In this document: piece by piece, positions 54,090 through 64,000 of the stretch | Position numbering within the stretch: the stretch's first letter is position 1 | Layout of the letters: the number at the start of each line of letters is the position of its first letter | From: Dromiciops gliroides | Lineage: Eukaryota > Chordata > Mammalia > Microbiotheria > Microbiotheriidae | DNA length: 64,000 nucleotides | Reading direction: 5' to 3' | Assembly: GCF_019393635.1 (NCBI RefSeq) | Contig: NC_057861.1 | Location: 59,318,532 to 59,382,531, forward strand | Notes under the pieces: generated by a model | Databases searched by the model: none | What the model was told of the DNA's origin: nothing | What the model saw: the letters and a program-made list of their open reading frames with translations, nothing else | Translations under genes and position numbers: made by a program

Positions 54090-54119
54090 GATGGTTTTTC
54101 TGTAGAAGTAACATTAAAA

Positions 54120-54268
54120 GGGGCAGCTAGGTGGCACAGTGGATAGAGCACTGGCTCTGGATTCAGGAGGACCTGAATTCAAATCCGACCTCAGACACTT
54201 GACACTTACTAGCTGTGTGATCCTGGGCAAGTCACTTAACCCTCATTGCCCCGCAAAAAAAAAAAATA
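54120..54268 (+). repeat. WSINE1-like SINE
   Basis: GATTCAGGAGGACC / CATTGCCCCGC subtype; flanks TAGAAGTAACATTAA and TAGAAATAACACTAA. Confidence 0.95.
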
Positions 54269-54478
54269 GAAATAACACTAAAGAAGATGCATTCCCATCC
54301 ATTTTGCTGAGGCTGTACCCTAAGAACTAGGGGTCTTTACATCTGCTTTGCAGCTGAAACCTATATGTGTTGCCTCTCCTTATTAGACTGCAAGCTCCTT
54401 GAGAGCAGAAACAGGCTTGCTTTTCTATTTGTATCAACAGTGTTTTGATAGCAAAGAGCTTAAGAAATGCATTTTTGA

Positions 54479-55745
54479 AGGCGGAGCCAAGATGGTGGAG
54501 GAAAGGCAGTGAGCTCTCGAACTCATGACACAATGGCTCCAAAAAACATCCAAATAATGCCATAGGACAATTCCTGGAGCAGCAAAACCCACAGAAGAAT
54601 GTGCTGAAATCATCTTCTAACCAAGAACGGTTTGGAAGGTCAGAAGGAGGGAGCTGCTGTGCTGAGACAGGAGTAGAGCCCAACCCCACAGTCACCCTAA
54701 CACAGATCCAGTCCCAGGAAGGCCTCAGCAGAGAAGGAGACTCCCAGAGCCTCTGAATCAGCTGGAGCACCAGTGTCATCTGGAACTAAGCTCACAGTCT
54801 GGTGAGAGGGCTGAGCCCTTGGCAGGGGGAAGACTGCAGGGGTCTATGCTGGTGCTGAGGCAGAACTTGGGTTTTTCACCCCTGCTGAGAACCAGGAGGT
54901 AGGCTTGAGTAGCAGTGGCTCAGGTGGGGGAGGGGCACAGGCTCATCAGAGATGACAACCCCAAAACACAAAGTTGGTTGATTAGCAAGTTGGTCTGGGG
55001 TCATTTACAGGCCAGGTGAGTGAAGAACCTTATCCTCCTTAAATCATACCACCTGGGATCTTCTGAAGCTTGGGATACTGCAGCCTGGAAACAGTGCCCC
55101 ACTTTAAGGAGCTAAAAGTCAAGTAAAAGAAAGGCAAGATAAGCTGACAGAGAAAGGTGAGGACCATAGAAAGTTTCTTCAGTGACAAGCAAGATCGAGG
55201 TGCACCCTCAGAGGAAGATGTCAATGTCAGGGCCCCTATATGTAAAGCTTCCAAGAAAAATATGAATTGGTCTCAGGCCATAGAGGTGCTCAAAAAGGAC
55301 TTTGAAGATAAAGTTAGAGAGGTAGAGGAAAAAATGGAAAGAGAAATAAGGGTGATGCAGGAAAGACATGAGAAAAAAGTCAACAGCTTGAAAAGTCAAA
55401 TTGGCCAAATGGAAAAGGAGGTACAAAAGCTCCCTGATGAAAATAATTGCCTTAAGAATTAGGATTGAACAAATGGAAGCTAGTGACTTTATGAGAAACC
55501 AAGACACAGTAAAGCAAATCCAAATGAATAAAAAAAAATAGAGGGTAATGTGAAATATCTTCTGGGAAAAACTGCTGACCTGGAAAATAGGTCCAGGAGA
55601 GATAATTTGAAAATTATTGGTCTACCTGAGCTTAGACATCATCTTCCAAGATATTCTCAGGGAAAATTGCCCTGATATTCTAGAAGCAGAAGATAAAATA
55701 GAAATTGAAAGAATCCACCAATCACCTCCAGAAAGAGATCCCCAA
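54479..55745 (+). mobile_element. L1 LINE 5' end: 5' UTR and ORF1 (interrupted)
   Basis: Starts GGCGGAGCCAAGATGGTGG, like the human L1 5' end GGAGCCAAGATGGCC. ORF1 begins at about 55157 (MRTIESFF); a coiled-coil segment (VLKKDFEDKVREVEEKMER, SLKSQIGQMEKEVQKLP) runs to a stop at 55460-55462, and further on, in other frames, come SRRDNLKIIGLPE-like and QDILRENCPDILEAEDKIEI blocks of the RNA-binding domain. The frame is broken by stops and shifts, so it is dead. It stops abruptly near 55745. Confidence 0.85.
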
Positions 55746-55749
55746 AAGA

Positions 55750-56275
55750 AATGTATTTTTATTCATTCATTATTTTTTCAGTTTTCCTTTACATTATTAT
55801 AGTCATTTAATGGTTCTCCTGGTTCTGCTTACTTCCCTTAGCATCAGTTAATAGATATTCTTTTTGTCATTTCTTATGGCACAATAATATTTCATCATAT
55901 CCATCTACCACAATTTGTCCAGCCATTCCATAATTGAGGGACACCTCCTCAATTTATAAGTCTTCACTGTAACAAGTGTTGATATTAATATTTTTGTACA
56001 TATGGATCTTTCTTTAATTTCTTTGGGTATAAGCCTAGGAGTGGCATCACTGGATCAAAGGGCATGAACAGTTTAGTGACTTTGGGGATATAGTTCCAAA
56101 TTGCTTTCCAGAATGGATGGATCAATTCATAATTCCACCACCACTGCATCAATGTGTCCTTTTCTCAAAAGCCCCTCCAACAATTGTTATTTCCTTTTTT
56201 TGTGCTCTTTGCTAGTCTGATAGATGTCAAATTGACCGTCAGAGTTGTTTTGGTTTGTATTTTCAGATCTTCCTT
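55750..56275 (-). mobile_element. L1 LINE 3' region, antisense
   Basis: GGTTCTCCTGGTTCTGCTTA, CATTCCATAATTGAGGGACA, GGCATCACTGGATCAAAGGG, CAAATTGCTTTCCAGAATGG: ORF2 C-terminal part read backwards. Joins the 5' L1 piece with no gap. Confidence 0.85.
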
Positions 56276-56292
56276 TTAAAAGCCAAATCCCA

Positions 56293-56454
56293 CGGGGCAG
56301 CTAGGTGGCGCACCGGCCCTGGAGTCAGGAGTACCAGAGTTCAAATCTGGCCTCAGATACTTAACACTTACTAGCTGTGTGACCTTGGGCAAGTCACTTA
56401 ACCCTGATTGCCTCACTAAAAAAAACAACAACAACAAAACAAAACAAAACAAAA
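56293..56454 (+). repeat. WSINE1-like SINE, head deletion
   Basis: GTGGCGCACCGGCCCTGGAG lacks the AGTGGATAGAG segment of the A-box side. Flanks AAAGCCAAATCC and AAAGCCAAATTCC; tail CAACAACAACAAAACAAAAC. Confidence 0.94.
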
Positions 56455-56687
56455 AAGCCAAATTCCAGGGCATCGCTCATTATGTACTAGTCAGTCATGA
56501 TTCAATCAACCATCTTCAAATGTGATGTTAATGGATTTGTTTATACCTGATATAGGGAGATAGCATCAATGTTGGAATGAAGACTTCACCTTTTAACCTT
56601 GTAAAACTGATTAACAAGGGTATAATCTTGACCAGGTTCTTGCTGGACTCACCCTCTATACAGTCTACAAGAAGAATACACAGCTCT

Positions 56688-56836
56688 GGGGCAGCTAGGT
56701 AGCACAGTGGATAGAGCACCAGCCCTGGAGTCAGGAGTACCTGAGTTCAAATCCGGCCTCAGACACTTAATACTTTCTAGCTGTGTGACCCTGGGCAAGT
56801 CACTTAACCCCAATTGCCTCACTAAAAAAAAACAAA
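56688..56836 (+). repeat. WSINE1-like SINE
   Basis: GAGTCAGGAGTACC / CCAATTGCCTCACT subtype. Flanks AAGAATACACAGCTCT (56672-56687) and AAGAATACACAACTCT (56837-56852). Confidence 0.96.
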
Positions 56837-57510
56837 AAGAATACACAACTCTATGAGATCAGAGGAAGAGGGAGATACCTTTTGGATGAGGAATCAAGGA
56901 ATCCTTCATGGAGGATGTAGACTTTGAGCCAGTCCTTAAAGGACACAAAGGGTGCTAACAGGTACAGATGGGGAAGAAGGACATTCCAGGCAGAAGAAAA
57001 TTGTAACTGAGGCATTGAAACAAGTAGTACATCAAGCTCATCTTCCCAATTAGACAGGAAACTCTTTAAGATCAGCATAGTCTTCTTATATGCCATCTCT
57101 TCTCCCCATTCTTCCCCAAGTAGGCAAATAATAGGTGTTTCACTAGCAAGTAACCACTGACTTGGCTTAAGGTGATGAAGGGGATGAAAAAACACACATC
57201 TGATGCTTCTTCTTGGGGAGGGGATGATTGAGGTTCTGAACAAGCCCCAAATCTAGATTGATGAGAATGGTCTAGACAGAATAAATAAGGACTTGTTTCT
57301 TTCAAATCCCAGATATGAGAACTCTGGGGTTTTATAGTTCTTGCATACAGCATGTACTTAATGAATGTTTATCAAATTTAATAGAAACTTGAAGAGGTGA
57401 GATCTATAAGCTATTTTTAGTGTCCCTCCAAAGAACACTTTCTTTGGCCATAGTGGGGAAGGGACACGGACCTGGGGGGCAATGCTGCTGTTAAGAATAG
57501 GGTACCACCT

Positions 57511-57690
57511 GGGGCAGCTAGGTGGTGCAGTGGATAAAGCACCGACCCTGGATTCAGGAGTACTTGAGTTCAAATCCAGCCTCAGACACTTGACACTAGC
57601 TGTGTGACCCTGGGCAAGTCACTTAACCCCCACTGCCCCACAAAAAAATAAAAATAAAAATAAATCATGCCTTTCATTATTAAAAAAAAA
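57511..57690 (+). repeat. WSINE1-like SINE insertion with short 3' extension
   Basis: SINE, then an A/T tail (CAAAAAAATAAAAATAAAAA), then 17 nt TCATGCCTTTCATTATT and a second A tail. An exact 18-bp duplication AAGAATAGGGTACCACCT lies at 57493-57510 and 57691-57708. Confidence 0.95.
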
Positions 57691-57719
57691 AAGAATAGGG
57701 TACCACCTAAGAGAGCTTC

Positions 57720-59100
57720 ATAGAAGTGCATCACAGCTGAAAGTGGACTCAGAGATCATTCAGCTCATTTGATACAGGAGGAGGAATTCCATCCAACATT
57801 ATTGTTAAGGGGTCATCTAGCCTCTACGTGAAGACCTTCAAGTGATTCGAGAACTCACTCTAGCTGAGGTGAAGAGGAAGACTAGATCATGGGATTGAAG
57901 GAAATTAAAGAAGTAAGAGTTTAGGAAATTTGATGAGGTATCAACATGAACATTGAATTTCCTGAATAAAGGAAGACCGTAAGTTTGGTGCTGAAATTTC
58001 TGGAGAAAAGGAGAATGACCTGTGGCTTGTAGACAAAGCTACCCTTTAATGGATTGGGTGATAGGAAAGGATGCTGAGTGATGGTTGTAAAGGTAGCGTA
58101 TGGGGTAATGTGGAGCAAGTAGTACCCCAACATCTCTTCTGGATGAGTGTTGGGGGAGTATGTGGAGGTGGGAGTGAAGGTATAGCTAGTGGTAGAGAAG
58201 ATGGCTAAGAATGCAATGTCACCTGAAGAAAGCTAGTTCTCTGTGGGTGTTAGAAAGCCATGTTAGGAGCATGAAAGAAAGAGGAAAAGGAATGGAAGTT
58301 TGTTAGTTATGGAACAGGAATTCCAAAGGGCACAATGGAAGTAACAGCCAGAGTTGGAGTAGGACATGGAAAGAATGGGGTTAAGGAGAATGGGGATGAG
58401 AGCATGGGCAATGGTGGTTGGGGAGGATGTTTTTCTCTTCAGGAGCTGGAACAAAAAGGGAGAAAACAAGTGAAGATGTAGAAGGATTCTGAGGTGTGAA
58501 GTAGAGAAGAGGGAACTAGTGATAAATGGTTTCAATATTTTCAAAGATATTATTATATTATGGCATATTATATTTGGAGTATGAAGTGAAAGTATCTGCT
58601 GAGAGAGGGTATGAAGGTGGCACCGGAGACTTCAGATTTGGAACATCTATGGAGAGGGGTGAGATAGAGACAAACGAAGGAAGAAAAGGAGTTGTATACC
58701 AGTGAAGGCCTCGTTGAGCTTAGAGAAAACGTGTTGGTAATGAATTCAGTTGGCATGGTTTTGTCATGTCCTCCATTCCTGGCATTCAGCAGCATAGAAG
58801 TAGGAACAGAGAAGGAAGATGGTGGGGGTGATCCAGGGTTGAGGACTGGCAAGGGATGAATGTTGGAAGTACAAGGCAAGAAAGAAAGGATACAGGGCAA
58901 TGAATTGGTTATCTGTAAGGACAAGATTGCAAGGAGAAAGAGAGCATCCAAAGTAGAGGTGATGGGTTGGGAGAACAAGGAAGATGGAGGAAATGGGAGT
59001 TATAGTGAGGAAAAGGATTTAGGAGAAGTAAAGCAAAGGGAAAAGTGAAAGGTTTGAAAATGATGATCAGAGAGGAATTGCAAGAGTTTGGCTGTAGGAG
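57720..59100. other. G/A-rich sequence, no gene recognised
   Basis: Long purine-rich plus strand. Minus-strand frames of 93 and 136 codons arise from this bias. Possibly a very old repeat; no family can be named. Confidence 0.45.
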
Positions 59101-59228
59101 GTAGAGTTACAGGTGATGGTGATGGTGAGTAAAATTATCCCCGAGGTAACTGAAGCAGAGCTTTCCCATTCTCTCTGTGCAGAAGTCATTCGCACTGCGG
59201 GTGGTGGCCAGGGATGCAGGATTTTCTT

Positions 59229-59399
59229 TTTTTTTTTTTTTTTTGGTGAGGCAATTGGGGTTAAGTGACTTGCCCAGGGTCACACAGCTAGTAAGTGTCA
59301 AATGTCTGAGGCCGGATTTGAACTCAGGTCCTCCTGACTCCGGGGTCTGTGCTCTATCCACTGAGCCACCTAGCTGCCCCAGTGCCACCTAGCTGCCCC
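59229..59399 (-). repeat. WSINE1-like SINE with duplicated head
   Basis: The 5' end occurs twice in tandem (AGTGCCACCTAGCTGCCCC repeated at about 59362-59399). Poly(T) of 18 at the left; flanks CAGGATTTTC / CAGGGTTTTC. Confidence 0.94.
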
Positions 59400-59805
59400 C
59401 AGGGTTTTCATAAACACAAGACAATGGAAAGAATAAAGGGGAGAGAAAGAGGTCTGGAAAGCCCAGTAGGAGGAGAGAGAAAAGGCACTGGGGAGGGTGA
59501 GTAGGAGAGTACAGGGAGAAGGGGCAGGCTAGGGGTGCTCCTTTCCCCTCCCTCTCTGCTCCACCCCCCCACCTGTTGACTCTGAATCACAGGGATTCAG
59601 GATTCAGAAGGTGCAAATTAGGTAGCCATAGTGGAGCCTGGGGAAGAACCAGCTAAGCAGTGCCCTCTGCCTTCCAGGGTCCTGGCATGGTGGAGGGAGA
59701 GCAGGATGGTGTGAGTGATTGCTCTCTAAACACCAGGAAGCTGAGGGGTGGAATATGCCCTCTTGATGTCTGATCCCATCACCCTCAGACTATGCATGGG
59801 AAGTC

Positions 59806-60040
59806 AGGCTGTTAGGTGGTGCAGTGAATAGAGCACTGGACTTAGAGTCAGGAAGTCCTGGGTTCAAATCTGATCTCAGACACTTACTAGCTGGGTAAAT
59901 TAATTAATCTCACTGTGCCTTAGTTTCTTCATCTGTGAAAATGGTGATTATCTTGCAGTGTTGTTGTTATGATCAAATGAAAATATATTTGTAGGGTGCT
60001 TTGCAAATCTTAAAGTGCTATATAAATGCTATTATTGATA
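59806..60040 (+). repeat. MIR/THER1-type CORE-SINE
   Basis: TTAGGTGGTGCAGTGAATAG, CCTGGGTTCAAATCTG, AGTTTCTTCATCTGTG, TTGTTGTTATGATCAAATG, ending CTATTATTGATATTTGTC. Confidence 0.78.
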
Positions 60041-60045
60041 TTTGT

Positions 60046-60668
60046 CATTTTTTGGGGGGGCAGGCAATAAGGATTAAGTGATTTGCCTAGGGTCACACAG
60101 CTAGTAAGTGTTGTGAGAATTAGAATTGCACCCCCTGCTGGAGAGATATTGCAGGGAGGCTCCGCCATGAGGAGAAGGCATGTGATTTAGAAGCCATGTG
60201 ACCTTAGCTTCTGGAAGTTACTTCTGTAGAACCACCTGTGGGATTTGTCAATCAAAGCTGCCAACCAATTAGCTTGGAGCTGTGTATATGTGTACGGCCC
60301 TATTTCCTGTTTCACAAGAGGCTTCTGGTGGGAGGAAGGGGTGAGGGAGCTCTCTTTCACCAGGGACCTTGTTTTGAGTGGAACTGAGATGCTGGCTCCC
60401 TGAGATAGATAGATGAAGGAATCTTGGCCTCTTTCTCCTTACCAAATTCTTATGCTCCTTCATAAATACTTAAAAGTCTAAACTCTTGCTAAAGCTTATA
60501 ATTATAATTTATGGCAACCACTCAATAGAATTTTAGACAGTTTAGCTAGAATTTTAGCAACCGTACAGATAGCAACTTTACAGTGTCAAGTGTCTGAGGC
60601 TAGATTTGAACTCAGGTCCTCCTGAATCTAGGGCTGGTGCTTTATTCACTGCACCACCTAGCTGCCCG
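60046..60668 (-). repeat. WSINE1-like SINE split by a solo LTR
   Basis: Left part 60046-60111 (GGCAGGCAATAAGGATTAAG to AGTAAGTGT) and right part 60583-60668 (GTGTCAAGTGTCTGAGG to CTAGCTGCCC) make one ordinary antisense SINE when joined at GTGT. Confidence 0.95.
60112..60582 (+). mobile_element. solo LTR of an endogenous retrovirus, inserted in a SINE
   Basis: 471 bp, starts TGTGAGAATTAGAATTGCAC, ends GCAACTTTACA, flanked by exact 4-bp GTGT (60108-60111 and 60583-60586). TG...CA ends and a 4-bp duplication fit a gammaretrovirus-like (class I) fossil. It looks whole as an LTR; no internal genes remain. Orientation is not certain. Confidence 0.85.
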
Positions 60669-60799
60669 CCCACCATTTTACTTATAGATGATAAGACTTG
60701 CCAACGGTCCCATAAGTGGTAATTATCAGAGCTAGGATTTGAACCCAGATCTTTTGACTGAATGCAGTCTAGTAGCAAGATTGGCACTACACTGCTCAT

Positions 60800-61035
60800 T
60801 CCTCCCCTCTACTCCCACGTAGTATTTCACATTTATTCTTATTAGATTTCCTCTGAGTTGTTTCACATAACTTTCTTGCCTGTTGAGATCTCTTGGGATA
60901 TCAATTCTGTTATCTCACAGGATAGAGATCCCTCCAAGCTTTATATTATTTGTAAATTTGAAAAGTGCTAATTCTATGACATCATCTGAGTCATTGATAA
61001 AAATGTAGAGCAGAACAGTGCTAAAGATAGATATG
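60800..61035 (-). mobile_element. L3/CR1 LINE, antisense
   Basis: CTTTATATTATTTGTAAATTTG, GACATCATCTGAGTCATTG, AGAGCAGAACAGTGC match the CR1/L3 antisense tract. Confidence 0.65.
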
Positions 61036-61049
61036 GTAATCACAGTTGG

Positions 61050-61400
61050 GGGAAGGGTAAGGGAAAGGGAACAAGCATTTATGAAAACCTACCATATACA
61101 AGGTTATATAATCTACTATGGAACTTCTATGTCCTGGTTACTGTGCTAAGCACTTTACAAATGTTATCTCATTTGATCCCAGCTAGAATTTATATGGTAC
61201 TTTAAGATTTACAAGGTGCCTCACATATATTATCTCATTTGTTCCTCATAGCTGTTACCTCCATTTTGTAGATAAGGGAACTGAAGCTGAGAGAGATGCA
61301 GTTACTTGGCCGGGATTGAATAGCTAGTAAGTGTTTGAAGCAGGATTTGAATTCAAGGGTTCTGGACTCCAAGTCCAATACTCTATATACTGTGCTACCA
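61050..61400 (-). repeat. L2-type and MIR-type fragments
   Basis: GGTTACTGTGCTAAGCACTT, TATTATCTCATTTGTTCCTC, CATTTTGTAGATAAGGGAAC, GGATTTGAATTCAAGGGTTC. Confidence 0.65.
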
Positions 61401-61714
61401 TAAACTAAGGAATACTCCACTAGAGGCTCCTATTTAGACAAATCATAGAATCATAGACTTAGAACTAGAAAGGACCTAAGAGGTTATTTAGTTCAACCCC
61501 CTTATTAATCCATTAGCTCACATTCTTTGGATTGGATCATTTTAACCAGTTCTGAATTCACTTAAATTTACTATGGGCCAGTTTAAATCTTTCTTTCTTA
61601 CAGTTCATTTCAGTCCAATCCAATCCAACCCAACAAGCATTTATTAAATGCCTACCACATGAAGAACACTGAACTACATAGATGCTCAGGTTATATAAAG
61701 ACAAAATGAAAGAC

Positions 61715-62110
61715 TATCATTGTTCCCTTATGTTCTAAAAGCGAAGGGAAAGGTGGAGAAATATTCTTGTCTACAAGGTTATCATGGGGATATTCCTTCC
61801 TGAAATCCAGGTATATTATTTCTACAGCATTCCACTGATCTACTTGTCCAATAATCCTGTCAAAAGAGAATTGTTTGACATGACTTGCTCTCGCTGAAAC
61901 CATGTTGGATTTTTAAAAATCATCCTTGTTTCCCTTTTAAAATATCCACAAGCTATCTGTTTAATTATACATTCTAGAATTTTTTCAGGAATGGAAGTCA
62001 AACTTACCTTCCTATTGTCTGAATAAATACACCTTCTTCTTTGGGGATTTTCACTTCTTCAAATGGGTGATCAACTTCCTCAATGCCCGCTCTGATAGTC
62101 CAGGTGTTTA
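61715..62110 (-). mobile_element. L3/CR1 LINE, antisense
   Basis: CTCGCTGAAACCATGTTGGA, AATTATACATTCTAGAATTTT and CAGGAATGGAAGTCAAACTTA are reverse-strand CR1/L3 (compare AATAATACGTTCTAGAATTT in mammals). Confidence 0.72.
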
Positions 62111-63575
62111 CGGATAGGCTAGCATCAAAAACTTGAAGTTGTATGAGCCCTCCCAAGCCTGATTTGATATTACCTCAAGAAGGCAAGGAGTACACAAATG
62201 AAGTTTAACCTCTGTCCACCTGAACACTGTATTTCAGTTTTTGCCCCTCGATGGTGAGTTTCGGTTCAGTGTTTGTATGTCACAAGTGGGTAGGGCCTAG
62301 GACAGGTGTGTTTCCTCCTCTGAATCACAAGGTGATTGCCTGGGGAGCAGGTTTTCTGAGGTTCAGGAAGTGCCTGAGAACAAATGAATATTAAACAGAC
62401 CAGTTCTAATTCAGAGGAAGTGGGACAGCAAATATGGAGGTAATGTATGACTGTAGATACCCTAACAGAATCACAAGACAGAAAAAAAGGAACCTTAGAA
62501 CATACAATATGTGAGCTAAAACACAGAATTATGGAGTTGGAAAGGACCTCAGATCACACAATGGCAGAACTGGAAGAGATGTTAGCGTCTGGCCTCTAAT
62601 TTTATAGATGGGGAAACTGAGGTCAAGGATGATATAATGATAGCTCTAGAATGGGAGCTCTCTGTAAGCAGAAACTATTTCATTGTTGTCTTTGTGCCCC
62701 ATAACGTCCAGCACCATAAGAGGCACCTAATTGATGCTTGTTAATTAACTGATCCAAAAAAATCAGAGGACTTTAGAGATGGAAGAAACTAGAAAGATCA
62801 CCTGGTTCTGCCAAAATTCATCCAGAAAGCTCACGGGAGGGCTGGGCCTGTCTAGTTCTAGTAATCTTTCCACATCTTCACAAAACTTCCATTGCAGCCA
62901 GTGCAAGCCGGGCCATGCTGATTACATGAAATAAGCTAGCTCTGAAAATTTTAGCCTGACAGGCAGCCTGCCTTTTCTTATTATACAGATGGGTCTACAA
63001 AAGAAATCCTAAAAACAGCTTACATTTAGGTGCTCTAGGATGGATGATATGATTCTTCACTGTACAAGTGACTCTGGCTTCAGAAGGGTTTTCATCAGAG
63101 GATTCCCAAAAGCACTTCTAAATTATGAATCAATTGCAAAAGTTTTCTTCATGCAAAACTGTTTCAAGAGTTGATCTGTTGTACACAAGGAGATATAGCG
63201 CTATTTATGTGTTGTTTGCAGGACCAAGATGGTTTCCCTCCCCAGCCCCCAGTTCTTTGGTTTTGCTATCAAAAAGTAATTGCCGTTGAACTGCTGTTAT
63301 CTCTCTTCCCTGCCCACTTCCCAAACAGGCCTGCTATAAAAGCCACAGAAAACCCTGAACCTTCTATATTTCCCTCTCACCCTCCTCTAACCTAATATCA
63401 CCCAACTATGATGCCTACATCTGCAAGTGTACATAGAAAACCTGGAGGAATTGGTTGTGGTGTAGCAGGAAGAACACTTGATTAAGAATTAGGGTACCTG
63501 AGGTAGGCTGCTAGTAGCTCTGCCTGGGTGACCTTGAGTAGATCATTTAATTTCCTCATCTGTAAATGGAGAGGG
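62110..63575. other. no gene recognised
   Basis: MIR/L3-type scraps at 62520-62640 (GGAGTTGGAAAGGACCTCAG, GATGGGGAAACTGAGGTC) and an L2-like end near 62690-62750; the remainder looks unique. The missing HSH2D N-terminal exon is not here. Confidence 0.5.
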
Positions 63576-63593
63576 CCAGAACAGATGATTTGT

Positions 63594-63755
63594 GAGTGGT
63601 TGGTTTTTTTTTTTTTTGGGTGGGGCAATTGGGGTTAAGTGACTTGCCCAGGGTCACACAGCTAGTAAGTGTCAAGTGTCTGAGGCTGGATTTGAACTCA
63701 GGTTCTCCTGACTCCAGGGCCGGTGTTCTATCCACTGCGCCACCTAGTTGTCCCT
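63594..63755 (-). repeat. WSINE1-like SINE with 10-nt 3' extension
   Basis: Antisense copy. Exact 16-bp duplication AGAACAGATGATTTGT at 63578-63593 and 63756-63771. Ten bases (GAGTGGTTGG on the plus strand) separate the left copy from the poly(T). Confidence 0.93.
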
Positions 63756-63839
63756 AGAACAGATGATTTGTAAAGGCTCTTTTGCATTCTCTCTGGAACT
63801 TAATCATTTATCATAGCCACTAGAGCCTCTGGAGCTTAT

Positions 63840-64000
63840 TGCTAATACTTCCATTTCTTGAGCAGTTTAGGTTTTCAGAGCTCTACCCCCACAATAACCC
63901 TGTGGTATATGCAGTGTAATTATTATTATTCCCATATTCCCATTTTGCAGAAGAGAAAATCAAGACTCAGAGGGTGAAGTGACTAGCTCATGGGCAAATA
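63840..64000 (-). repeat. MIR/THER1-type element, runs off the window
   Basis: ACAATAACCCTGTGGTATAT, CATTTTGCAGAAGAGAAAATC, GGTGAAGTGACTAGCTC: antisense MIR, cut by the window end. Confidence 0.65.

Noticed and set aside
54479-56275. Single L1 with twin-priming inversion
   Set aside because: The 3' segment faces inward rather than keeping its poly(A) end outward, so the geometry does not fit twin priming.
58568-58978. 136-codon Ser/Pro/Thr-rich minus-strand frame
   Set aside because: Explained by the purine-rich plus strand of 57720-59100; no known homology.

Overview
The window is mammalian nuclear DNA, almost certainly marsupial. It holds about forty copies of a short tRNA-derived SINE (head GGGGCAGCTAGGTGGC, A box TGGCGCAGTGG, B box GAGTTCAAATC) together with a longer Mar1-type CORE-SINE, marsupial L1 fragments and many L3/CR1 and MIR/THER1 relics. 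The short SINE looks like the WSINE1 family of Australian marsupials, so an Australian species is my best guess. Repeat family names are from memory and most outer edges are good to about 10 bp, except where target-site duplications (TSDs) fix them.

Two host genes are supported, both split by introns and lying tail to tail. CIB3 (plus strand, stop at 25791) is complete in six coding exons from 6694, encoding 187 residues. All junctions are GT/AG and phases agree. It is an EF-hand partner of the hair-cell mechanotransduction channel. HSH2D (minus strand, stop at 40019-40021) shows its last four coding exons between 50405 and 40019: most of the SH2 domain, a short exon with a YxN tyrosine motif, and a long proline-rich tail. 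Its N-terminal exon was not found and probably lies beyond the right edge. The HSH2D-CIB3 pairing matches human 19p13.11. The genes are functionally unrelated (inner ear versus blood-cell signalling).

Layout: 1-6.6 kb repeats only; 6.7-25.8 kb CIB3, with a 13 kb second intron full of L1, L3, MIR and old LTR pieces and a minisatellite; 25.8-40 kb intergenic, with a C25 tract, a MER5A-like transposon, two L1 3' relics and an almost intact RPL21 retrocopy (32925-33497); 40-50.4 kb HSH2D; 50.4-64 kb presumed 5' HSH2D intron or flank with L1 5'-end and 3'-end pieces, a solo LTR inserted in a SINE, and SINE clusters.

I see no operon, CRISPR array or novel multigene system. The most unusual structures are SINE insertions whose duplicated target sits beyond extra non-SINE sequence (34494-34703, 38905-39113, 57511-57690, 63594-63755), suggesting read-through (3' transduction) by a Pol III SINE. 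There are also serial insertions into one target (25084-25415; 32321-32856) and a TA-flanked mariner-like element inside a hAT-like MITE (9118-9451).
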